Origin: CAYNWT01 sp964485095
Lineage (GTDB): Bacteria; Planctomycetota; Planctomycetia; Planctomycetales; Planctomycetaceae
Reading direction: 5' to 3'
Length of the DNA stretch: 64,000 nucleotides
Assembly: GCA_964485095.1 (NCBI GenBank)
Contig: CAZAIB010000001.1
Span: forward strand, 62,001 to 126,000
The notes below the pieces were generated by a model. It was not told where the DNA came from. It ran no database searches and worked only from the letters and a program-made list of their open reading frames with translations. This document shows, piece after piece, positions 36,251 through 44,413 of this stretch (its first letter is position 1; every line of letters starts with the position of its first letter). The translations under genes and the position numbers were made by a program.

Positions 36251-37402
36251 ATGTCAGACAACGCGTTCTCCGAATTCGATTCCATTGCCGGCGACAGCAA
36301 CGCGGTTCTGGAAAAGCTGGTCCAGCATCTGACGGACAAGAAAGAATACCACCGATTGTTCGATGCGATCCTCATGCGCAAGAAGCACGAACTTGGTGTT
36401 TCATTGGGACGCCCAGGCGGCATTGAAGACGTTCCTGAAGAACACCGCGAAGTCGTCGAACAAACCTACATCGATGCCGCGCGAACTGTGGGCAAACTGT
36501 TGCTGGACGAAGGCAAGATTGGCGAAGCGTGGGTGTACCTGCGGACGATTCGAGAACCAGAACTCATCCGCAAGGCCATCGAAGAACTACCAATCGACAC
36601 CGACAACTACGAAGAAACCGAAGCCCTGATCAACGTCGCTCTGTACGAAGGCGCGCATCCGGTGAAGGGGTTGGAACTGCTGCTCAAGACACACGGGACC
36701 TGCAACACGGTGACGGCTACCGATCAGCATCTGGCCAGCATGAACGACAAAGACCGTCAGCAGGTTGCGGCCATGTTGGTGACAACCCTGTACGAAGATT
36801 TGCGCAGCAGCGTGCTGGCCGATGTTCGCCGGCGTGTGCCGACGGAAGAAGCAGATAAGTCACTGAAGGAACTCATTGCCGGCCGTGAGTGGTTGTACGA
36901 TGAAGGCAACTATCACATCGACGTTTCGCACTTGAACGCCGTTGTGCGGTTCTCACGAGCGCTCGACGATTCGTGCCCTGAATTGAAACTCGCAATCGAA
37001 TTGGCCGAGTACGGACGTGGGCTCAGCGAACAACTGCAGTATCCGGCCGAACCGCCATTCGATCAGTTTTACGAAGCTCACGTGAACTATCTGCGAGCAC
37101 TGGCCGGATCCAACGCGGACAAGTCGCTGGCCTGGTTCCGCAAACGATTGGCCGGAGCCGAAGATCCGCAGGATCAGCAAATGACGGCGTATGTGTTGGT
37201 CGATTTGCTGCGGCGAATCGACAAGCTGGATGACGCGGTGCACTTTGCGGCCGAACACTTGCAGGATCTTGACGACCCACAGGGCTTTTCGTTCGCCGCG
37301 CTATGTCATGAAGCCGGCGCGTTTACGAAGCTCAAAGAATCCGCGCAGAAGAAGTCTGACGCGGTCGCTTACGTTTCAGCATTGCTCGCCGACAAACCAT
37401 GA
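36251..37402 (+). CDS. Conserved helical-repeat (TPR-like) protein
   Basis: 383 residues, almost wholly helical with regularly spaced acidic/basic pairs. Repeats such as GKIGEAWVYLRTIREPELIRKAIEEL and ALAGSNADKSLAWFRKRLAGAED hint at degenerate tetratricopeptide-like helices. No catalytic motif, no signal peptide. The stop overlaps the methyltransferase start by four bases (ATGA), so it is likely its partner. Function unknown. Confidence 0.8.
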   Translation: MSDNAFSEFDSIAGDSNAVLEKLVQHLTDKKEYHRLFDAILMRKKHELGVSLGRPGGIEDVPEEHREVVEQTYIDAARTVGKLLLDEGKIGEAWVYLRTIREPELIRKAIEELPIDTDNYEETEALINVALYEGAHPVKGLELLLKTHGTCNTVTATDQHLASMNDKDRQQVAAMLVTTLYEDLRSSVLADVRRRVPTEEADKSLKELIAGREWLYDEGNYHIDVSHLNAVVRFSRALDDSCPELKLAIELAEYGRGLSEQLQYPAEPPFDQFYEAHVNYLRALAGSNADKSLAWFRKRLAGAEDPQDQQMTAYVLVDLLRRIDKLDDAVHFAAEHLQDLDDPQGFSFAALCHEAGAFTKLKESAQKKSDAVAYVSALLADKP

Positions 37403-38199
37403 GCTCTCACCTCGACCGCAATCGCGCGGCCTGGAACCGATTGGCTGACAAACGCAGCCGGTTCGCAACTGTGGCGACGGACAAAGAAGTCGCCGAACCG
37501 CTAAAGACTTTGGATTCGCGCGGGTGGTTGCCGAGTTCTGTTGCCGGCATGGACGTGTTGTGTCTGGCGTCCGGTGGGGGCTGGCAGTCGATTCTCTACG
37601 CTGCCGCCGGCGCGAATGTGACGGTGGTTGATTTGAGTCCATCGATGTTGGCCCTGGATCGCCGGGAGGCCGAACGGCGTGGTCTTTCGGTTCAAATTGT
37701 CGAAGCATCGATGGACGACCTTTCGGTGTTTGAAGAGCGGTCGTTCGATTTGGTCCATCAACCGGTCAGCACTTGCTACGTCCCGAAAATCGAAGACGTC
37801 TATCGCGAAATCGCCCGCGTGCTGCGCGACGGCGGCTTGTACATCAGCCAGCACAAGCAACCGGCGAGCCTGCAGATTACACATCGAACCGAACGCGAGC
37901 GGTTCGTCATCGGCATCGAATACTATCGCGACGGTCCGCTGCCACAGACAGACGATGTGAGCTACCGCGAACCCGGTGCGACGGAGTATTTGCATCGAAC
38001 CGAACAGATTGTTGGTGGGCTTTGCCGAGCTGGCTTTGTGATCGAAGATCTAATCGAACCATATCGCGCCGACCCAAAAGCCTCTGTCACGCAATTCGGC
38101 TACCGCGGCCGGTTCACTCCACCGTACGTCCGCATGAAAGCGCGGCGGCGATCGCGTGGGGAGTCGCCCAGCAACAAACCGCAGTTGTGGACACCGTAG
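37399..38199 (+). CDS. SAM-dependent methyltransferase (class I)
   Basis: 266 residues. Motif I is MDVLCLASGGGWQSIL, an unusual ASGGG form in place of GxGxG, followed by VTVVDLSPSML (motif II acid) and FDLVHQPVSTCYV. C-terminal half has YREPGATEYLHRTEQIVGGLCRAGF. Small-molecule methyltransferase fold; target unknown. Coupled with the helical-repeat protein. Confidence 0.85.
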   Translation: MSSHLDRNRAAWNRLADKRSRFATVATDKEVAEPLKTLDSRGWLPSSVAGMDVLCLASGGGWQSILYAAAGANVTVVDLSPSMLALDRREAERRGLSVQIVEASMDDLSVFEERSFDLVHQPVSTCYVPKIEDVYREIARVLRDGGLYISQHKQPASLQITHRTERERFVIGIEYYRDGPLPQTDDVSYREPGATEYLHRTEQIVGGLCRAGFVIEDLIEPYRADPKASVTQFGYRGRFTPPYVRMKARRRSRGESPSNKPQLWTP

Positions 38200-38263
38200 C
38201 TGAAAATGGTTCTGGAACTCGTGCGCGCTCGGTACAATCGGTAGGCCCGAACCGGAACGCCGC

Positions 38264-39331
38264 GTGAAACCGAACACCAAATCATCTCTGCCGCCCTGCA
38301 AACGAATGGTGGTCCTTACTGAGGGTTCAACGGTTCCGGCAAAGGCAAAAACGGCGATGAGCCTGCTGCGGTATCGCGGCAACGACGTCGTTGCGGTTCT
38401 GGACAGCCAAACGGCGGGTCGCACAACCGGTGACATATTGGGCATGGGCAGGGACACGCCGATCGTTGCTTCGCTATCCGAAGTCGAAGGGGCAGATTCG
38501 CTTGTGGGTGGAACGGCAACGCCCGGCGGTAGGATCCCGCCCGAATGGCGGCCGATTTTTGTCGAAGCGATTCAACGCAAACTTGATGTCGTATCGGGCC
38601 TGCACGATTTCATCAGCCTGGATGCTGAACTTGTTGCGCTCGCGAATGAACATGGCGTGCGGTTGGTCGATGTGCGGCGAAATAACCAACGCGAGACTGG
38701 CAACGCAGTGGCGTTCGATCCGAATTGCGTTCGCATTCACACTGTTGGCAACGACTGCAGTGTCGGCAAGATGGTCACGGCTCTGGAGATTCAAAACGGC
38801 CTCGCTGATCGTGGATTGGACGCTGGATTCGCAGCCACAGGGCAGACCGGAATCCTGATTGCCGGCAATGGCATTCCGATTGACTGCGTCGTTTCGGACT
38901 TCGTCAATGGCGCGGCTGAGCGGTTGGTTCTGGACAGACAGGACCACGACTACCTGGTGATCGAAGGCCAGGCCAGCGTCATCAATCCACGGTTCTCGGC
39001 CGTCACCGTCGGACTGTTACACGGTTGCGCGCCGGATGGCGTTGTGCTGTGTTGTGAAGTCGGGCGTGAATCGATGAAGGGCCTGGACCACGTTCCCACG
39101 GTGCCAATCGAACAAGTGAAACCGCTTGTCGAAGCACTCGCCTCAGCCAGACACCCCTGCCGTGCGATTGGGGTTTCGATTAACACGCGAATGGTCGACG
39201 AACAAACGGCCAACCAGGAACGCGAACGTCTGCGCGAGGAACTTGGTTTGCCGGTTTGCGACGTCTACCGCCACGGGCCGGACGAACTTGTGGACGCAGC
39301 CATTCGGCTTCGCAGGGAGCTTTGCAGATGA
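38264..39331 (+). CDS. DUF1611/DgcN-like protein
   Basis: 355 residues from GTG 38264. An N-terminal Rossmann-like domain (MVVLTEGSTVPAKAKTAMSLL, VVAVLDSQTAG) precedes a P-loop-like second domain (HTVGNDCSVGKMVTALEI, FAATGQTGILIAG, YLVIEGQASVINP). This matches the DUF1611 family, whose DgcN members are named for D-glutamate use beside DgcA. The stop overlaps the epimerase start (ATGA), giving the same pairing here. Chemistry is inferred from this pairing; the family was long annotated as a dehydrogenase. Confidence 0.85.
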   Translation: MKPNTKSSLPPCKRMVVLTEGSTVPAKAKTAMSLLRYRGNDVVAVLDSQTAGRTTGDILGMGRDTPIVASLSEVEGADSLVGGTATPGGRIPPEWRPIFVEAIQRKLDVVSGLHDFISLDAELVALANEHGVRLVDVRRNNQRETGNAVAFDPNCVRIHTVGNDCSVGKMVTALEIQNGLADRGLDAGFAATGQTGILIAGNGIPIDCVVSDFVNGAAERLVLDRQDHDYLVIEGQASVINPRFSAVTVGLLHGCAPDGVVLCCEVGRESMKGLDHVPTVPIEQVKPLVEALASARHPCRAIGVSINTRMVDEQTANQERERLREELGLPVCDVYRHGPDELVDAAIRLRRELCR

Positions 39332-40386
39332 AGCTCACGCTGCACCAGCTTGTGTTGCCACTCCAACACGAATTCCGCATCGCACGCGGCAGCCGGACGC
39401 AGCAGCATTCTTTGATTGTCGAATTGACGGACGGCCAGCACACCGGCCTGGGCGAAGTAACCGCCAATCCATACTACGGCCAATCGATTGCGGGCATCGC
39501 GGCCGCGATTGAATCGGTGCGAGATGTTACCGAGGCGTACACGTTCGGTTCGCCGGAAGATCTTTGGGATGTGTTGAATGCGCGACTGCCGGACAACAAG
39601 TTCGCATTGAACGCAATCGATCTTGCCGCCCACGATTTGTTTGGACGATTTCGGGGTCAGCGGCTGCACGAACTTTGGGGCCTGGACATCACGTCGGTTG
39701 TCGAATCCAGTTACACCATCGGGCTGGGTACCATCGACGAGATGGTTGCGAAACTGGACGAACGCCCCGACTGGTCGTGCTACAAAATCAAACTGGGGAC
39801 GCCCGACGACATCAACATCGTGCGAGCCTTAAGAGAACGGACCGACGCAACCTTCCGGGTCGATGCGAACTGCGGATGGACCGCGATTCAAGCCATCGAA
39901 AACTCGCGCACACTCAAAACGCTGGGCGTTGAGTTCATCGAACAACCGCTTCCGGCCGACGCGCCGATTGCGGACCAGCAGCGCGTGGCCGATCGATCGG
40001 CGTTACCGATTATTGCGGACGAAAGTTGCCTGACGGAAAGCGACGTCGCCAGGTGCCGCGGGTTGTTTGACGGCGTGAACGTCAAGCTATCGAAGTGCGG
40101 CGGTCTCACGCCCGGACTGCGTATGCTGCGCGAAGCGCGTTCGATGGGGTTGAAAACGATGCTTGGATGCATGGTTGAAAGTTCTGTCGGTATTTCCGCG
40201 GCGGCGCATTTGTTGCCGCTGCTGGACTACGCCGATCTTGATGGAGCCGTGCTGTTGCGTGATGAACCCGCAAGCGGTGTTCGGATTGAGAACGGTCGCG
40301 TTGTGTTTGCAGATGGTGCCGGTTCCGGCGCGATACTTGATCGAGAACGGCTGGCCGACTTCGCTGGCGATAGTTGCGATTCTTAA
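39328..40386 (+). CDS. Dipeptide epimerase-like enolase superfamily enzyme (DgcA-type)
   Basis: 352 residues from ATG 39328. Catalytic set of the muconate-lactonising branch: Lys-x-Lys in CYKIKLG, metal ligands in RVDANCGW, EFIEQPLP and IIADES, and a second Lys in VNVKLSKCGG. Closest to L-Ala-D/L-Glu epimerases that interconvert peptidoglycan dipeptides. With the DgcN-like partner it suggests use or recycling of D-glutamate, consistent with cell-wall turnover, though substrate needs testing. GLGEVTANPYYGQS marks the N-terminal capping domain. Confidence 0.92.
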   Translation: MKLTLHQLVLPLQHEFRIARGSRTQQHSLIVELTDGQHTGLGEVTANPYYGQSIAGIAAAIESVRDVTEAYTFGSPEDLWDVLNARLPDNKFALNAIDLAAHDLFGRFRGQRLHELWGLDITSVVESSYTIGLGTIDEMVAKLDERPDWSCYKIKLGTPDDINIVRALRERTDATFRVDANCGWTAIQAIENSRTLKTLGVEFIEQPLPADAPIADQQRVADRSALPIIADESCLTESDVARCRGLFDGVNVKLSKCGGLTPGLRMLREARSMGLKTMLGCMVESSVGISAAAHLLPLLDYADLDGAVLLRDEPASGVRIENGRVVFADGAGSGAILDRERLADFAGDSCDS

Positions 40387-40508
40387 ATATCTGGCACGGA
40401 TCGACGTGTTGATGAACAACGCCCGATCACATTCCTATTATCGCCCTGCCGGCTTCGGTAGACTGCTCGATCCGCACAAACCTGGCCGCACCCAACGGGC
40501 TTCCCTTG

Positions 40509-41819
40509 ATGAAAATTGCACACCTTGACTGCTCAACCGGAATCGCAGGCGACATGACTGTTGCCGCGTTGGTGGACTGCGGCGTGGATGCCGATGCGAT
40601 CCGTTTGGGAATCGCATCGCTGAAACTTCCGGGCGTGGAACTGAAAATCGAACCTGTCATTAAAAGCGGGTTCCGGTCGACATATGTTCGAGTCGAACAT
40701 CCTGAACAGCACGCGCATCGGCATTTGTCGGACATCGCTGAAATCATCAACCGTGCGGATGCGATTACAGATGCGCAGAAACAACTGGCCTTGCGAATTT
40801 TCGAAGCTGTTGCCAAAGCCGAAGCGCACGTGCACGGTACGACGATGGAACAAGTTCACTTCCACGAAGTTGGCGCGATTGATTCGATAGTTGACATTGT
40901 CGGTGCGGCGATTGGGTTCGACTTGCTGGGCGCCGAGCGGGTGACATGCAGTCGGATTCCAACCGGGCGCGGCCAGGTCCATATTGCTCATGGAGTCTGC
41001 ACGGTTCCGCCGCCGGCCACTGCGGAGCTACTAAAGGGCATTCCGCTTTGGGATGTTCCTGTCGAAGCTGAACTCACCACGCCGACCGGTGCGGCGATTG
41101 TGAAGACGGTCGTTGATCGCTTTGGCGACTTGCCCGCGATGAGCATCGATCAAGTCGGCTACGGTGCCGGAACGATGAACTTCCGCGACCGCGCGAATGT
41201 GCTGCGGATATTTGTCGGTTCGGTTGTCGCATCGCCGGAAACCGATCAGGTCACGCTGCTGGAAACAAATCTGGACGATGTCTCTGCTGAGATTATTGGC
41301 CATACAACTCGCAAACTACTGGAAGCCGGCGCGCTGGATGTGTTTACCGCGGCGATTCAGATGAAGAAAAATCGACCGGCCACAATGCTAAGCGTCATCG
41401 CTCGACCGGCCGATGTGTCGAAACTGGAAGCGATTGTGTTTGATGAAACCGGCACGCTGGGTATCCGACGGCACGTCATCGATCGCAGCGTGCAACAACG
41501 CGAAGAGTGTTCCGTTGAGACGCCGTGGGGAACCGTTCGCGGGAAGCGTGGTTGGCGGAACGGCAGCGGTTCTACTTTTAGTCCTGAGTTCGACGATTGT
41601 GCTCGGGTCGCAGCAGACAGCGGAACGCCGCTTCGGGAAGTCTATCGCGCGGCCGAAGCGGCCTATCAGAGGTCGGCTGGCTCTGAGAACCACAGCGGTC
41701 CGGCCGAATCGGGTCACAGTCACGATCATGATGGGCATACACACGATCACGACGGACATCGTCATGACCACGATGGACACCGCCACGATCATGATGGTCA
41801 TTCGCACGACCACGGGTAG
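40509..41819 (+). CDS. larC: LarC, nickel pincer cofactor biosynthesis protein with His-rich tail
   Basis: 436 residues from ATG 40509 (a TTG one codon earlier is less likely). LarC motifs: MKIAHLDCSTGIAGDMTVAALVD, HVHGTTMEQVHFHEVGAIDSIVDIVG, LTTPTGAAIVKT and LETNLDDVSAEIIGH. LarC inserts nickel into the pyridinium pincer cofactor of lactate-racemase-like enzymes. It is one uninterrupted frame, while Lactobacillus encodes larC through a frameshift. The last 35 residues are five HDHDGH-type units (41715-41816), a likely nickel store. No larA, larB or larE is present in the window. It lies 122 bases after the epimerase. Confidence 0.92.
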   Translation: MKIAHLDCSTGIAGDMTVAALVDCGVDADAIRLGIASLKLPGVELKIEPVIKSGFRSTYVRVEHPEQHAHRHLSDIAEIINRADAITDAQKQLALRIFEAVAKAEAHVHGTTMEQVHFHEVGAIDSIVDIVGAAIGFDLLGAERVTCSRIPTGRGQVHIAHGVCTVPPPATAELLKGIPLWDVPVEAELTTPTGAAIVKTVVDRFGDLPAMSIDQVGYGAGTMNFRDRANVLRIFVGSVVASPETDQVTLLETNLDDVSAEIIGHTTRKLLEAGALDVFTAAIQMKKNRPATMLSVIARPADVSKLEAIVFDETGTLGIRRHVIDRSVQQREECSVETPWGTVRGKRGWRNGSGSTFSPEFDDCARVAADSGTPLREVYRAAEAAYQRSAGSENHSGPAESGHSHDHDGHTHDHDGHRHDHDGHRHDHDGHSHDHG

Positions 41820-42017
41820 TCGTTCGTTGAGACCACCAGCAGTGTACCTCCAAGGCACTCGTTTGCTGCCCGTTTGAAACCTGTTAACGTGTTCGATCCT
41901 TCGCGGTTACATCCGAAGTCCCGACAAGCACGTTCGGTTCATGCGGCCAAACAGTCGCGATAAACACAATCCCACGGCGCTGACGCCAGGTGAAGCGGAA
42001 CGCTTCCGAGTCCACGA

Positions 42018-42740
42018 ATGAATGTTGATAAGTCCGGCGCACGCGTCCGTCAGATGTTTGGTGAGATCTCTGGCCGGTACGATTTCCTGAACCACTTTCT
42101 GTCTGGTGGAACTGACATCTACTGGCGTTGGAGAACCGTGCGCCTGATTCGACCATCAGGAACCGATCCGGTTCTGGATGTTTGCACGGGAACCGGAGAC
42201 CTGGCGTTTGCCTGGCATAAAAAGGCCCAGGGCGCGCGGGTGGTTGGAGCAGACTTCACCTACGAAATGATTGAGATCGCAAATGACAAACGTGATCGCA
42301 AACTGAAGGCCGACCGGCACCAGGAAGTGACTTTCCTGGAAGCCGACACACAGGAACTGCCGTTCGATTCAGATTCATTCCAGATCGTCTCTGTCGCGTT
42401 CGGTTTGCGCAATGTGAGTGACACGCATGTGGGTCTTCGCGAGATGACTCGTGTCTGCAAGCCAGGCGGGCAAGTTGTGGTGCTGGAATTTTCTGTGCCG
42501 CGGAACAAAGTGTTCGGAGCTGTCTACGCCTGGTACTTCCGCAACATCCTGCCGAAGATTGGCCAGCTGCTCGCTCGAAACAGCCAGGCGGCTTACAACT
42601 ATTTACCGGCGTCGGTGTCCGAGTTTCCTCACGGTCAGGCACTGGCTGACATCATGGGCGAGTGCGGCCTGACCGATGTGAAGTTCAAGCCGCTCACATT
42701 TGGCATTGCCACGATTTATTACGGCACGAAGCCTAAGTAG
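42018..42740 (+). CDS. menG: UbiE/MenG family quinone methyltransferase
   Basis: 240 residues. Hallmarks: VRQMFGEISGRYDFLNHFLSGG, motif I DVCTGTGDLAFAW, VGADFTYEMIEIA, AFGLRNVSD, ELPFDSDSFQIVS and YNYLPASVSEFPHG, the last being the UbiE signature. Converts demethylmenaquinone to menaquinone (or the ubiquinone equivalent). Planctomycetes normally use menaquinone, so menG is the likelier name. Single gene, convergent with the PilZ gene. Confidence 0.94.
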   Translation: MNVDKSGARVRQMFGEISGRYDFLNHFLSGGTDIYWRWRTVRLIRPSGTDPVLDVCTGTGDLAFAWHKKAQGARVVGADFTYEMIEIANDKRDRKLKADRHQEVTFLEADTQELPFDSDSFQIVSVAFGLRNVSDTHVGLREMTRVCKPGGQVVVLEFSVPRNKVFGAVYAWYFRNILPKIGQLLARNSQAAYNYLPASVSEFPHGQALADIMGECGLTDVKFKPLTFGIATIYYGTKPK

Positions 42741-42780
42741 ACCGCGTGAGATTGATGCACCCTGAAGAGGCGGAGATGCA

Positions 42781-43560
42781 TCAGAGTTGAGGCCAGCCAC
42801 CTGTTAGATAAATAACGGCCCAGCCAACAACCAGCGAGAGCCCCGCCATGATGCCCGGGGTTAGCTGTCCTGTTTGCGATGAGGTCGGTGTTGGTGCTGG
42901 CTGGGCGACCTGCTTTTCCATATGCCTGCGGACTGCCTGGTAGAATTTATTGGCGTCATTCGGTTGCGGGAAAGAACATCCCAGCAAGACGCATCCCTGG
43001 TCGGGTCGTTCCCAAACGACTCGAGCCACAAACATGGTTCGAGGGCGATGGTTGTCATCCACTTCCAACAGCAGGCTCTCGCCCGGTCCGAAAGCGGCTT
43101 TGGTCGCCAGGCAAACACCGGTTCGCGAATAGTTCACGATCTCGGCTGCATGAGTTGCGTTGGGCGTCACGTCGCTTCTAACAATCGCCTTAACCCATGT
43201 CGCTTCGCGTTCCGCATCAGGGCTTAGCACATTAGCGCTGCTGAGATCTGTCAGGAAGTCTTCGGCCAGAACATTCATGAACTCGCAACCAGCGTCCCAC
43301 TGGTTCGGACCCGCCTCGTTGGTCCACTTAATTGTCGCGCGGAACCGAATGCAGGCGCCGCGGTGCTGCAGCGAGAACATGACACTCTCGCCGACTTTCG
43401 GTTGTTCGCCGTCCATCGAAAAACCGATACCCCAACGCGACAAGTCGCGTACGCGGACCGGCTTATGGGTGCCTGAGTTGTACTGAATTGTTGCTACCAA
43501 CTGAGAGACGCCGGATTCGGAAACTCTCAGGCGGTCGCGGGTTCTTCGGTCACGAGACAT
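42781..43560 (-). CDS. Double PilZ-domain protein with C-terminal membrane anchor
   Basis: 259 residues from ATG 43560 behind GGAGAG. Two PilZ-like beta-barrels can be seen: RDRRTRDRLRVSESG and VRVRDLSRWGIGFSMDG, then VKAIVRSDVTPNATH and AEIVNYSRTGVCLATKA. A Pro/Thr linker precedes a single C-terminal helix (GIMAGLSLVVGWAVIYLTGGW), so it is tail-anchored. PilZ domains bind cyclic-di-GMP; the RxxxR/D-x-S-x-x-G pattern is partly kept in both. Divergent from another PilZ-like gene. Confidence 0.86.
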   Translation of the reverse strand: MSRDRRTRDRLRVSESGVSQLVATIQYNSGTHKPVRVRDLSRWGIGFSMDGEQPKVGESVMFSLQHRGACIRFRATIKWTNEAGPNQWDAGCEFMNVLAEDFLTDLSSANVLSPDAEREATWVKAIVRSDVTPNATHAAEIVNYSRTGVCLATKAAFGPGESLLLEVDDNHRPRTMFVARVVWERPDQGCVLLGCSFPQPNDANKFYQAVRRHMEKQVAQPAPTPTSSQTGQLTPGIMAGLSLVVGWAVIYLTGGWPQL

Positions 43561-43883
43561 CGATCTCTCCAATCACACAGTGCACTACCGTTCGTATCAA
43601 GTCGGGCTTCAGAGGTTCGGCCGCGTTGAGCGGCAGGCTGCCTCATCGTCGCTGCAACGGTGGCACGGCACCAAATTCTGACGACTGTATAGAACTCTAG
43701 GTTTCTCTCGCGATCCTGCGCGGCAGGGCTGGAGAACCAAATTGAATTTCTGAGGTCAAACGTCACCGAATCGTTACGTTCGGAACCCAGCGCGTTCTGT
43801 TGTCTGACGGTCGCGCCGATTTCAACGATGGATGTCCGTTTGCGACGTAGGTTTGGATTGAACCACCAGGGCGAGGATGATCA
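43561..43883. promoter_or_regulatory. Divergent intergenic region between two PilZ-type genes
   Basis: About 320 bases. It must hold the promoters of both flanking genes, but no convincing -35/-10 boxes, hairpins or repeats were found. Confidence 0.4.
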
Positions 43884-44234
43884 ATGGAAACCAGCTACTT
43901 CGGACCAGAACGCCGTCATACACCCAGACACAGCGGCCACTCGTTTGGCACGGTATTCGTGCGCCTCACGGACGCGTGGATGGCTCGGGAAGTCCTGGTG
44001 CTGGACCAGAATGAAGAGGCCGTTCGGATTCGCACGCTACCAAACCTCAGGAAGCATGACTTCCGCGTGCAGCTGGATGGTGAGGACGCGATCTACGCCG
44101 GGGAAATTAAGCGAGCCGAACAGCGCGGAGACTACTGGGAGTTCACGTTAACCCGAGGCTCGGCGCTCGGCCGCGAGGCTTTGGAAGGTCAACGGGTGAT
44201 CTACGATTTCCCACGCGCCGGCAGCCACGTTTGA
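43884..44234 (+). CDS. Small PilZ-like protein
   Basis: 116 residues starting METSYFGPERRHTPRHSGHSFG. The R-R-x3-R opening and a beta-rich body (VFVRLTDAWMAREVLVLDQ, YAGEIKRAEQRGDYWEFTLTR) resemble a single PilZ barrel without the D/NxSxxG motif being clear. Sits opposite the double PilZ gene, which favours the reading. No function proposed beyond possible cyclic-di-GMP binding. Confidence 0.7.
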   Translation: METSYFGPERRHTPRHSGHSFGTVFVRLTDAWMAREVLVLDQNEEAVRIRTLPNLRKHDFRVQLDGEDAIYAGEIKRAEQRGDYWEFTLTRGSALGREALEGQRVIYDFPRAGSHV

Positions 44235-44413
44235 TCAGGCTCGAACCCGCGGGACCAAGCGCTGGCTTGTCCAAATACTCGCTAGCTGCATTGTTTAGCG
44301 AAAGTGCAGCTTGCCCGCGAGTAGAACAACGAATCCCACGAAGATACCACGATCCCCAGTCCAAGCACCAGGGATCTTCCGTGGGCAATTCGCGGTTTCA
44401 AGCTCGCCACGTT

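Noticed and set aside
41715..41816. Short direct repeats that look like a CRISPR array
   Set aside because: Period is 24 bases without spacers and it codes for the HDHDGH tail of LarC.
41940..42017. 25-codon open frame directly before menG (MRPNSRDKHNPTALT...)
   Set aside because: In frame with menG but closed by TGA just before its ATG; no leader-peptide features, so left out.
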